A stretch of 10,135 bases of DNA, taken from the NCBI GenBank assembly GCA_001969505.1, contig LSSK01000242.1:2901-13035 (forward strand). Direction: 5' to 3'. Each line of letters begins with the position of its first letter. The first letter of the stretch is position 1. Made by a program: the position numbers and the translations under genes. The DNA comes from Zancudomyces culisetae (Eukaryota > Kickxellomycota > Harpellomycetes > Harpellales > Legeriomycetaceae). Below, piece after piece: positions 1-8,398 of this stretch. The notes beneath the pieces are model-generated. The model made no database searches, had not been told where the DNA came from, and saw only the letters and a list, made by a program, of their open reading frames with translations.

Positions 1-1842
1 TAAATTATACAAATCGATTTAGTATTTTAGAATCTTGATCTAGATTGATATTATTAGTTAATCTAAAAATAACACAATTGCACAACATTCCCATTAAACA
101 GAGAAAACAGACCCACATACCATTAGATGTTCTTGAATAAGTGTAAAACAGAAAAAATAATCCGTTCCTGCAATTTTAAGGAATACTATTCCCTATTTCC
201 ATTCTTCCCGACAAGAGCCAGTCATTGAGTCTAATTATTAGATGGTAATAATTACAAATCTGTTATAAACCTAGAATTGCATTTTTAAACCTCTCACCAA
301 GGAGTACACCACGTACCTAACAAGGCCAAGGGGTATTCTAAAAGTCGAGTAGCAACTTCAAGTTACCAGTCTCTAGGAAGGCAGCACTTACACTCATGGG
401 TAATTCAAAAGTGTTTTACTATTATTAACTGAGTAGTAATAGACCCATATTCTAAACCAAAGTGTACTATCATAGTCTTTTATAACCTTTTACCAAGCTA
501 TATGAAAGCTAAATAACGTGTAAAACATCATTCAAAGATAGAATAAAACATAATCATATTATTTTGAATGTCTAAATAAAAGCTACATGAACTAATATTC
601 ACAAGTTTCCACCAAAAAATTTACTTCTGGCTTATAGTTATAAACAAACAAACCCATAGAAAATAATTTAATTATTAATATCTTAGTATGGTCAACCAGG
701 AGACAACACTATTATCATATTTTTAATACTCTGTTTATTTAATATGTAGATAATAGGTGTTTCCATAATAATAGCTCGAATTTATTGATTCGATAAGTCG
801 TAAGATTGCGAGTTTTTAGTTTTTTTATGCTTTATCCTCAAACACCTAAAAATATAATGTAAAAAAAATTAATTCTAAATTTGAGTTAAAGATTTAACTC
901 ATTATTGTTCAAGATATTACATGAAAGCTTATAAATTTTATATGATATATTACCATAATTGGAACCATGAGCCTCCTAGTCTTGAAATGAACGGATAGAA
1001 TCGCATAATTGTTATGTCAATGATCTCCAAAGGCTAAATGATAAATTTGTAAATTAATCCCGAAGTGAGTTTAATAACCTTATTAGCTTAAAATTAGCCA
1101 ATAAATTTATGCTTTAAAACTTGAATGATACTTCCAATCAATAAGGGCTTAGACACCTCATAATTAATAAACCTTTGTATCACAATTACGTTGGTATATG
1201 TAATATGTTGAGCAAATTATATTGCTGATTACATTTTAATTTAAAATAGAATTAACAAATTAGCAAAACTGGTGCACTTCGGGTCATTTTGTCCATTTTG
1301 AAATGATTTACGAACCTTGAATGCCACCGGTATCATCTATGTTGTGATATCGATTGCTTTTTTTAACTAGAAATTGTGCTTGTTGTGCGATAAAACTATT
1401 TCTTAGCCTCATCAAAACATCACTATTTTTATAATGATCGTGCCTCTCAATAAACTGATATAGAATTACTAAAAATAATATTTTTTCTGTTTCTTTCACA
1501 TGCAAAAGACCAGAAATATTCATTCTCTGGGTAGAAGCTTTAATTTTTCTAACCTTAGAGAAAATACTAGAGAAAGATTATTAAATTAAGAATCATAAAA
1601 CAAGTTAAAACCCATTACATATTAACTCTTATACTTATTAATCAACTTATAAATAGCTTGAACTAAATATAGGTCTAATAATTTGAGTGAGCTATTGGAG
1701 AATTGGGTTTGCAAGTATATCGAATATATTGAAAATAGTTCTAGTGTTCATGGTATATTAGTTATCTAACTATTTTGACTAGTAAATTTTAATTCTATAA
1801 ACCATTTAACCTTATGATCAAAACAGTAACTACAAAAAAAAG
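1..1842. other. AT-rich intergenic region without a convincing gene
   Basis: About 1.8 kb of AT-rich sequence with no open frame that looks clearly coding. The longest candidate is a 71-codon minus-strand frame at 1308-1523. At roughly 30% G+C, a few frames of this length are expected by chance in 10 kb, so it is not annotated as a gene. Slightly more complex patches occur near 290-410 and 960-1090, but they show no recognisable RNA, repeat or protein signature. Confidence 0.6.
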
Positions 1843-1850
1843 TATATAAT
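1843..1850 (+). promoter_or_regulatory. TATA-like box of the six-cysteine secreted-protein gene
   Basis: TATATAAT lies 112 bases upstream of the ATG at 1955. It is followed by a pyrimidine-rich stretch (about 1857-1880, including CCCATTCTCTACAATTC) that could hold the transcription start. The layout matches that of the other gene in the window. TATA-like words are common in AT-rich DNA, so position and the pyrimidine tract are the main support. Confidence 0.4.
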
Positions 1851-1954
1851 GTCCAAGTTTTTTTCAGAATCCCATTCTCTACAATTCAAAAACTTTTAGA
1901 ATTTTATCCTAGTTAAAAGGTGTATAGCTTGAAATAGTTAAAAACTAAAGTAAA

Positions 1955-2377
1955 ATGGTAAACATTTTGTTGACAACCGCAGTTTTGATTACTTCATAGT
2001 TTGTAGCTGGTGCTAGCATTCCAGACACCCAGACGTCCATTGCAAAAAGACAAGATGACGATAATCGCAATATCTGCTATGGAGACAATAAAAAGCAATA
2101 CCCTGACAAATTTCTAAATATTGAAATGTTTGCACAAAAATCAAGGAAAAATAGAATCGGTACAAAAGTGATTAATCCAAATCGTTGTTACATCATACCA
2201 ACTACTGGTTCCTGCTTGCTTAATGGTGGCACGCCTGGTGAAGGCACAATAATGTTTTGCACTGGAACTAATTGCGATGGTTACTGCCGGGCTGGGCCAA
2301 GACAAGTCTGGTATACCCCCGGAGATATGCAGAAAGATATTGGAGGGCTTGCAAATTCAGTTTATTGGACAATTTGA
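1955..2377 (+). pseudogene. Small secreted six-cysteine protein, signal peptide interrupted by TAG
   Basis: One frame runs from ATG at 1955 to TGA at 2375-2377, 140 codons, broken once by TAG at 1997-1999 (codon 15). On both sides of the stop the first 20 codons encode a typical hydrophobic signal peptide ending Ala-Gly-Ala. A short pro-region follows, with Lys-Arg at codons 31-32, a Kex2-type processing site. The presumed mature part has six cysteines at codons 41, 78, 87, 102, 107 and 111, spaced C-x36-C-x8-C-x14-C-x4-C-x3-C, enough for three disulfides. It is rich in Gly, Thr and Asn, like small secreted fungal proteins. No family was recognised. The body after the stop is intact, so the loss looks recent. 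The next ATG, codon 58 at 2126, would give an 83-residue product without signal peptide or first cysteine, so it is unlikely to be the real start. Alternatives are sequencing error or stop readthrough. Confidence 0.7.
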
Positions 2378-2518
2378 TAAGCTGATGAAAGTGCATTACT
2401 TCACGAGCCGTCTAAAAAATGAACTTAAATTTGCATAGTTACTCTTATTCTCATTATACCATTCCTATTTAATTTAGCTACTATTTTTTAGTTTTGTAAA
2501 AAAAGCCAGCTTTGGGAT

Positions 2519-2524
2519 AATAAA
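2519..2524 (+). terminator. Candidate polyadenylation signal AATAAA
   Basis: AATAAA lies 142 bases after the TGA of the six-cysteine gene and is followed by a T-rich stretch (about 2525-2560), the usual setting of a eukaryotic poly(A) site. The hexamer is frequent in AT-rich DNA, so this is a candidate only. Confidence 0.3.
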
Positions 2525-3455
2525 TTCTATTGGTTATTATTATTATTTATGTTTCCAACAATATATGTTTATATTATATTAAAACATGATATAAAGATAT
2601 TTGCAGCGCAGGTTGAATTTTGTGAGCTATATTCTGAAAATGTTAAAATATACTCAAAATAGCTATGGAAACTGCAAAACGCAGGTTTTTTAGGATTGAG
2701 GTGACAAAAAATAAATTTAAGTGTACTCGACATCATTTTGTCAATTTTCATCTTTTCAACTTTCAATTAGTTGTAAATTCTTGCAATTGTCGTGTATTCT
2801 AGGTTATAAGACCTGAATGTTTTAATTTCTTAGTAAACTTGAAGCAATTATTAGAAAGAATAATATTTCAAGTCTGAAATTCATTTTATTCATTACATTA
2901 GCAAGGAGATTTTGAGTCTTATTTCCGATCACATAATTGATTTAATTCTCGGATCAAAAAATACAAGAGCAAAATTACAAAGCGAAATAAGAACAGAGAA
3001 AGAATTTATAACTGTTATATTTAATCAAGTTAAAATGTATTTAATCGACTATGAAAAATGAGATAGAATATGAAGATGATGGTAAGCTTGTATAAAGTAT
3101 TAACAGCTATAATAATTATTAACCGGATAAGTATTATATTAGTTTTAACAGAGCTATAACATATTTAAACGCAAAAAAATCTTTTTATGAGTATATTTAG
3201 CTCTTTTAGTAGTTTTAATGTATATTGTAAACAATGAGACTGTTTGAATTAAGATTTTTTAATAGTTAAGTCATACGAATAGTTCTAAGGCTAGTTTTGA
3301 AAGTTAAAAACAATATTTTTGAAAAACTAAAATCTCAATGTCAGGTTTATAAATCAACTTTGTTAGGCAATCATTCAACAGTTCCGGGATTATGACCGCT
3401 ACTCTTGCGATAGTGACATATCAGATGTCTCATCTATGAATGTAAAATCCGAATC

Positions 3456-3465
3456 GTCACGTGAC
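3456..3465. promoter_or_regulatory. Perfect 10-bp palindrome containing CACGTG
   Basis: GTCACGTGAC is a perfect palindrome around CACGTG, the core bound by basic helix-loop-helix factors (the Cbf1/Pho4 class in fungi). A half-related GGTCACGTCC lies near 3540. No gene start is close enough to assign it a target, so function is unproven. Confidence 0.2.
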
Positions 3466-5043
3466 CTATTTAAAAATTGAAAAATGATAAATCAGGTGTT
3501 TCTATCTCAGAAACTTGACCAACGAACGTTAAATACCCGGTCACGTCCGACAATATGTTAATTACTGTATCCATATGTTGTACACCACATGCACGAAAAA
3601 TTCTACCTCTGAAAATGCTTCCTGCAATTTTTTTCAAGCTCAAACCAACTTGTCGAAATTTGATAAACAATTGAGTGAGAGTTTGAGTATAAAGATGCTA
3701 AGGAGGTTTAACAGAATTTGTTTGAACTGTGTATTTATTTCAAATAATTTCAAATAAACTGTAAAATTTCTAAAGACTGGAGATTATACTATGTGTCAAA
3801 GTATTATGATCTCGATACCTCAATACTTAGTGACTAAAATCTCAATCTTGATCTCTGAAATATTTATCAAATGAATCCAAAGACTTAATTATATCCAATC
3901 CTCTTGATGAACACCCGCTATATCAATAGTATAGAAAATAGATTCTTAATACTAGCACAAACATAATTTCTTTTTTCTTTAACTATCGATTGATTTTATA
4001 AATGTTTCAATTCCTACTGTTTACTAACACTAATATCAGAATATTCTAATTTTTAAAACTGCAAATTTCCAATTATTCAAAACTAAATATCTTCTATACT
4101 TGGTAATTGAAGTTGATACTTCTGGGGATTTACAATTATTAATCTGTGAAGCACTACTTTTGTCTCTACTAAAATGTTACGTCTGAAAATCGAAAGATCA
4201 TTATCCTGCCCTTATAAACTCTCTTGTTTTAATTTGCTGTTTATCCCTCTATACTCATTAATTATCTTATTCACTAAATTAATTTATATACCTTTTTATC
4301 AAATACATTTACAATTGAATAAATTGGCAATAAATCCCACAACTTTAGCACTTTATCATTATTTAACCCACATTTTATAAATAAATACCCCCTTCTCACC
4401 CCCGCACATCAACGCTGTTATGCTCCATAACCCAATTGTTATAGATATTATTCAAAATCCTTTATTTAACCAATAGATTTCCCGTAGTTTTTATACCCTA
4501 AGTTTTCTAACCTGTTTAATAAATCCCGTATTACCCTAGCCTTAACACACACTCACTAAAATCAATAGGTATAAATATCGAGTATCGGTAATTGGATCTA
4601 AATAATTTCTTATTATCTATACGCTAAAGCTGAGACTTATTACTATAGGGAAACTAAAAAAAGATGAGTTCTAGTCAGTAGATAGGCTAGTAAATATGGG
4701 ACTGGTGTATAGAAAAGTCGAAACCCCGAGTTTATTTTACAATAAGAGCAGAATAGTGACCATTACACATATTTTTTTGAACTCAAATACTGCGCCTCAG
4801 TTCAGAATCGTTTCTAAGACGTACATCACATTTATTTAATTCAGGGAGCGATGAGAAATTAAGAGAGATGTGTGGATAAATTCTTTTTAGGTAGATTCCG
4901 TGACAGGGAGTCGCAAGATTGGTTTCTCTATTTGTTGAGAGGAGGGAAACCAGTGTACTATTCTGGCTTGCACTGGAAACAGGAAAATTTTTAAACATTG
5001 TCTGTCAAACGAGGATAATAATCTTAGATTGACACAGCAGAAA

Positions 5044-5081
5044 AGACCTCTTTGAGCAAACGAACGGTAGGTATGAGGTCT
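5044..5081. repeat. Short inverted repeat AGACCTC / GAGGTCT
   Basis: Seven-base perfect arms at 5044-5050 and 5075-5081 are separated by 24 bases. They sit in a patch richer in G+C than the flanks. They could form a weak hairpin or be a paired protein-binding site; chance is also possible. Confidence 0.25.
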
Positions 5082-5151
5082 CTACGATATGGAGTGGAAT
5101 TGGTTATGTATATAATATGTAGGTTTATTCTTTTAGTTATTTTATGCGATG

Positions 5152-5157
5152 TTTATT
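5152..5157 (-). terminator. Candidate polyadenylation signal AATAAA (minus strand)
   Basis: TTTATT on the plus strand reads AATAAA on the minus strand, 140 bases beyond the stop codon at 5297-5299. A second copy lies at 5124-5129. The distance matches that of the plus-strand gene. Low specificity in AT-rich DNA. Confidence 0.3.
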
Positions 5158-5274
5158 TAATAAGCTAGTTAACTTAAAGCGAACTATTTTACTAAATAGA
5201 GGATAAAATTAAGACTGTAATATCAATACAGCTGAAGAAGGGAAAATGATTATATCAAGAACACACTTTTGGCT

Positions 5275-5292
5275 TAGGTTCACTTGAGCCTA
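5275..5292. repeat. Small hairpin just after the stop codon of the minus-strand gene
   Basis: TAGGTTC (5275-5281) and GAGCCTA (5286-5292) form a seven-pair stem with a four-base loop. One pair is G-U on the plus strand and a C-A mismatch in the minus-strand transcript. It begins four bases after the stop codon. It may be chance; it is too short and mismatched to call a functional 3' UTR element. Confidence 0.2.
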
Positions 5293-5296
5293 GCGA

Positions 5297-6073
5297 TTAT
5301 TTTCCACCAGCAGTTGGCTTTGGGGCGGCTACTGGGGCTGCTGCAGCTGCTGGTGCTGGTGCTGGTGCTGGTGCTGGTGCTGGTGTTGCGGCAGCTGGTG
5401 GTGTAGATTCCTTAATTGCTTTTCTCAATTTTCTGTAGCTTTTCAAGGTGCCAGTACTTTTAAGGTTGGCAAATGCCTTCTTGAGCTCATCAAATACTGG
5501 ATCGCTGAAAAGCTTGTTTACACGTGCTCTCTTGGATCTGAGGCATCTGCTGCACTTCTTGCATGCCTTGAAGCATCTCAATGGTCTGGTGCGTTTCCAG
5601 AACGTCTTAGCAGTCATCTTTCTGCATTTAACTTGGCACTCACTAGTGCACTTCTCATACTCAGGACCTTCAAATTCAGAGCACTTTCTTTCACATTTTA
5701 TCATGCATCTTCTTCTGGCTACTCTGAACAAGCACTTTCTGAATTTTCTCTTGCATCTTCTAACTCTTCTTGATCCTCTGCGTTTTCCAGCAGCCAACTC
5801 ATTTCCCAAGGTTCCATCGCAGGACTCGTTTGAATACTCACCATTGTTCTCAGCATAGGTTAGGTCACCCAGGTTTTGGATCCAGTCCCCATTATTGTTG
5901 TTGGTGTTTTTGTTTTGGTTGAAAGCAATACCCTCATTTCCAGATTCATAAATTTGGTTATCATTTTGGTGTACTGAATTTTGATACTCATTGCTTTGTG
6001 CCGATTGTGAAGAAGCGGATACGCTCAAGGCGTTTAAAGCGAGAGTCAGCAAACTAAGGGTAAAGGCTTTCAT
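5297..6073 (-). CDS. Secreted basic cysteine-rich precursor with (Ala-Pro)n tail
   Basis: An intact 258-residue frame, start ATG at 6073-6071, stop TAA at 5299-5297. The frame stays open for seven codons upstream of this ATG, to a TTG at 6094. The ATG is preferred because a clean signal peptide (residues 1-20, MKAFTLSLL..., ending Val-Ser-Ala) follows it directly. Residues 21-96 are acidic and rich in Asn, Gln and Ser. From 97 the chain turns strongly basic (KRRGSRRVRR), offering Kex2- or furin-like cleavage sites. Residues 107-177 hold 12 cysteines, with a lone one at 85. The core reads C-x3-C-x3-C-x10-C-x3-C-x3-C (123-150), which suggests a helical hairpin braced by disulfides. Residues 185-223 look helical; 225-258 are Ala/Pro-rich. 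By count, residues 97-223 hold about 46 Lys/Arg and 10 Asp/Glu. G+C is visibly higher than in the flanks. No family was recognised; an effector, antimicrobial or nucleic-acid-binding secreted protein is conceivable, none shown. Confidence 0.85.
   Translation of the reverse strand: MKAFTLSLLTLALNALSVSASSQSAQSNEYQNSVHQNDNQIYESGNEGIAFNQNKNTNNNNGDWIQNLGDLTYAENNGEYSNESCDGTLGNELAAGKRRGSRRVRRCKRKFRKCLFRVARRRCMIKCERKCSEFEGPEYEKCTSECQVKCRKMTAKTFWKRTRPLRCFKACKKCSRCLRSKRARVNKLFSDPVFDELKKAFANLKSTGTLKSYRKLRKAIKESTPPAAATPAPAPAPAPAPAAAAAPVAAPKPTAGGK
5351..5386 (-). repeat. Hexanucleotide repeat encoding the Ala-Pro tail
   Basis: Five perfect copies of TGGTGC plus one TGGTGT on the plus strand read as alternating Ala-Pro codons in the minus-strand gene. 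The six-base unit keeps the frame, so copy-number changes would lengthen or shorten the tail without breaking the gene. More loosely repeated Ala codons flank it. Confidence 0.9.
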
Positions 6074-6200
6074 CTTTAGTGTATTTTCTAACAAGGTTTT
6101 TTTTAGTGAAGTCTAGCTGAAGGGTTGAATGATTATAGTTTTTCTTCTATTAGAGTGCGATGATGATATAGAAAACTCAGAATATGGCCGAATTTGAAGG

Positions 6201-6208
6201 TATTTATA
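6201..6208 (-). promoter_or_regulatory. TATA box of the minus-strand secreted-protein gene
   Basis: TATTTATA on the plus strand reads TATAAATA on the minus strand, 128-135 bases upstream of the ATG at 6073. Between them lies a leader with CT- and CA-rich words and no other ATG in minus orientation close to the start. Possible upstream sites are a GATA-type TGATAA at 6221-6226 and a forkhead-type GTAAACA at 6243-6249, both given as plus-strand words. These motifs are short and unproven; the TATA call rests on its sequence and spacing. Confidence 0.5.
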
Positions 6209-6314
6209 CTTTTTTTATGCTGATAAAACTACTCTCGCTTGAGTAAACACTTTCTATATTAAACTGTATTGAATTAAGACGTGAAACAATTTGATACTAG
6301 GTATGTTTTTGATA

Positions 6315-6353
6315 TGTGTGCGTGTGCGTGTGTGTGTATGTGTATGTGTACAC
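6315..6353. repeat. TG-rich microsatellite
   Basis: An interrupted (TG)n tract with CG and TA variants (TGTGTGCGTGTGCG...), ending in GTGTACAC. It lies about 110 bases upstream of the TATA box of the minus-strand gene. Alternating purine-pyrimidine tracts are length-variable; any effect on the neighbouring promoter is conjecture. Confidence 0.85.
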
Positions 6354-6695
6354 AAATATAGTGTGGTCATATTTGATTTTATCTAGATTTAAGTCAAGTC
6401 CAGATCTCATCTCGAATTAAAGTTGCGACTGCGTGATTACAGCAACATATCAGGATGTGTAGTATTTACTCCGGAAAATAAATTTATATTAGTGAGCACT
6501 TTCCTTATAAAAAATATATATCTTATAAAGTGGAATATCACTTTCTATTGGTATATTCATTTAAAAAATGGTGAAATGAAATGAAATCCTGAACAAAAAA
6601 TAAGCACTAATAAGAAAAAAAATTAATACTGAGAATAAAGTTCCAGAATACTTGGGGGTGCAAGATTCTAGAATTTTAATAATATTATTGCAAAT
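6354..6695. other. AT-rich spacer
   Basis: No gene is seen. It holds A-rich runs and one short tandem repeat, three copies of GAAAT at 6573-6587. It separates the promoter side of the minus-strand gene from the A-rich plus-strand relic zone. Confidence 0.5.
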
Positions 6696-7095
6696 GTGTT
6701 ATATTTAATATATACTGGAAAACTAGTCAACAAGAACAATCTCCACTATGAAATAAAAACTTTTTTCCAAATTAACCAATCAGGTTATAGTTATTTAAAG
6801 GTATTAAACAGTCTTTTAACAAAAGAACCTGCAACAGTTGAGAGGATGAAAAAACAACAGTTGAGGAAGCCAATACCAGAAGCGTCGACTAACAACTACT
6901 GATAGATTGCCGCCAAGTTTCAAAGCGGAATGTGAGCAATCATCAATTTTATGGGCCCAACCATGAGTGACCCTTTACTGCCGAAACAGGCAGGCGCAAA
7001 AAGCCCTACAAAGCTATTCAATAAATGACGCAATAAGTTCGCAAAAAGATCTACTTTTCACATACTCAGAATTGGAGACAAAAAAACCTGTTTGA
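6696..7095 (+). pseudogene. Possible decayed coding sequence, part 1
   Basis: A 68-codon frame at 6696-6902 ends in TGA. From about 6892 another plus frame takes over and runs to TGA at about 7093, broken once by TGA at 6964-6966. The translated stretches look like ordinary soluble protein (for example DRLPPSFKAECEQ) and base composition is less AT-rich than the spacer before it. No conserved motif of a known gene or mobile element was identified. Open frames of this length also arise by chance in AT-rich DNA, so this is a tentative reading. Confidence 0.2.
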
Positions 7096-7453
7096 AAACT
7101 GACTAAGAGAGGATCTGATTACACTCTCAGTGTAACTTGAGCTCAATTCGGGAATTACCACCAGTAAGACGTTTTAAAACTTTTCAGCCATATGAAGGGC
7201 TACCTCAAATTTGTGGAACATAATAAAGGACAGAATAGCTTATTTTACTTTCTAATAAGGAAACAACTAAGTTGGTATACAAGCCATTTTTATTGCTTAT
7301 TAAAAAGTAGAGTTTTTTAAATCAATGAATATGACAGGGAAGTGACTGTGATCAACATTTCCAGTTTCTGAGAAACAGTACTCTTTCTGTTGATTCCCAA
7401 TATAATTAAAAAGTGGGAAAAAACGAAGTGACACTAATGTAAAAGACTCTTTT

Positions 7454-8398
7454 GTGGAAAAAACACTTATAATGGATCAGAACGACATAAAGATAATATT
7501 CGTGAATAAAAACATAGGGATCCCTAGAACGTTATTTGTTGAAGTACTGATGACTATTTTCTGGGAAGGCTGCAACCAGAATATAATTTCAGCAAACAAA
7601 AATAACACAGAAAAAATGTTTGTCACGAGCTTGAGAAGAGTCAGGAGGAACAGCTGCGACTAAAACCCGAGAGGATAAGGAAAAAAAAATTCATCAAGGA
7701 GTATAAAACTAAGATAAAGGTACGGATCAACGTCTGAAAAACCAAGGGTGGATATCATAAAGGGAGCATGATGCAACCCATTAGAAAACTGACGAACATC
7801 ACAAGGCCATGGATCAGTAACCAGTATAAATGCACTAGCCGCGACAGTAGAACAACATCAACAACAACATGGGGGGGGGGGGGGGCTGCCCCCAATCTAA
7901 GCTCAGATCCCTTTGATGCTTGTATCATTGGTTTTAATGCTACTATAAATAATAAACCAACTGTGGTTTTGAAGTAAACATAGTTTATGAACAAATTACT
8001 GCCAAGAGTGAAATTGAAAGGATGGACAGCAAAGAACTTGAGACACACATTGCACACATTGGGTGGGGTCGGGTCCAATTAAATCTAGTAAAACAAGAAA
8101 AATTGAAAAAAATAAACAGAAAAGTCCTTAAACAAAACCACATAGTCACATGATCAGGACACCAACTCAGCCAAATTTCAGATCTGAATCTCGAAACGAC
8201 GAGAAGACAATAAGCACGAGTGTAAAGGTATCCATACCTAAACACGCTAGAGCTACCAATTTTGACCCAGCTAACTGGGGGGAGCATCAAGACGCTGGTG
8301 GCAATTCCATAACGAATTATAAAAAAAGTGGTCAGGAGGGGAATAAAACTCACGATCACACTCAGCCAAAACTCTGGTACGCTGACTTGATACACTGA
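7454..8398 (+). pseudogene. Possible decayed coding sequence, part 2, tiled across all three frames
   Basis: Successive plus-strand open stretches hand over with short overlaps. They are 7454-7663, then 7612-7977 in another frame with one TGA at 7735-7737, then 7956-8153 in a third, then 8132-8398. This is the pattern of one coding sequence hit by a few indels and a stop. The predicted peptides are hydrophilic, rich in Lys, Glu, Gln, Asn and Thr, with a basic helical stretch near 7627-7734. The plus strand is about 15% T here by spot count, which by itself thins out stop codons on both strands and weakens the case. The 155-codon minus-strand frame at 7985-8452 is best explained this way. No reverse transcriptase, integrase or transposase motif was recognised; a mobile-element relic is only a guess. 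A spliced gene cannot be excluded. Confidence 0.3.
7871..7893. repeat. Run of 15 G with adjoining short GC inverted repeat
   Basis: Fifteen consecutive G occupy 7871-7885. The last five pair with CCCCC at 7889-7893 across a CTG loop. An ACAACATCAACAACAACAT stretch precedes it. It is the longest homopolymer in the window and very unlike the AT-rich context. It could be a natural G tract or a sequencing or assembly artefact, and its stated length should not be trusted. Confidence 0.85.

Larger units (their letters stand above)
2525..5151. other. AT-rich intergenic region between the two genes
   Basis: About 2.6 kb without a convincing gene. Three open stretches look mildly protein-like but are within chance expectation. 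They are 2864-3061 (+), 65 codons and stop-bounded; 3470-3670 (-), about 66 codons; and 4939-5052 (+), 38 codons with three cysteines inside a frame broken by TAA, TAG and TGA. A T- and C-rich stretch with short C runs lies near 4380-4560. The patch 4783-5110 is richer in G+C than its surroundings and may be decayed coding sequence. Confidence 0.5.

Noticed and set aside
1308-1523. A 71-codon minus-strand frame starting with ATG.
   Set aside because: Several frames of this length are expected by chance at this base composition. A TAG that could be a splice acceptor lies upstream, but no linked exon was found.
1958-1999. A 42-base GT...AG intron that would remove the TAG at 1997-1999.
   Set aside because: It would be in frame, but it would delete nearly the whole signal peptide and is shorter than usual fungal introns, with no good branch site. 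A broken signal peptide fits better.
1955-2377. A non-standard genetic code in which TAG is read as glutamine.
   Set aside because: Only one gene shows it. The other gene ends normally at TAA and this one at TGA, and nothing else suggests ciliate-like code use.
4174-4380. A 68-codon hydrophobic plus-strand frame.
   Set aside because: It lies in T-rich sequence, where Leu/Ile/Phe-rich frames arise by composition alone; no homology or gene context.
5448-5858. A 136-codon plus-strand frame opposite the intact minus-strand gene.
   Set aside because: It is the antisense shadow of the Lys/Arg- and Cys-rich coding strand and has no promoter or signal of its own.
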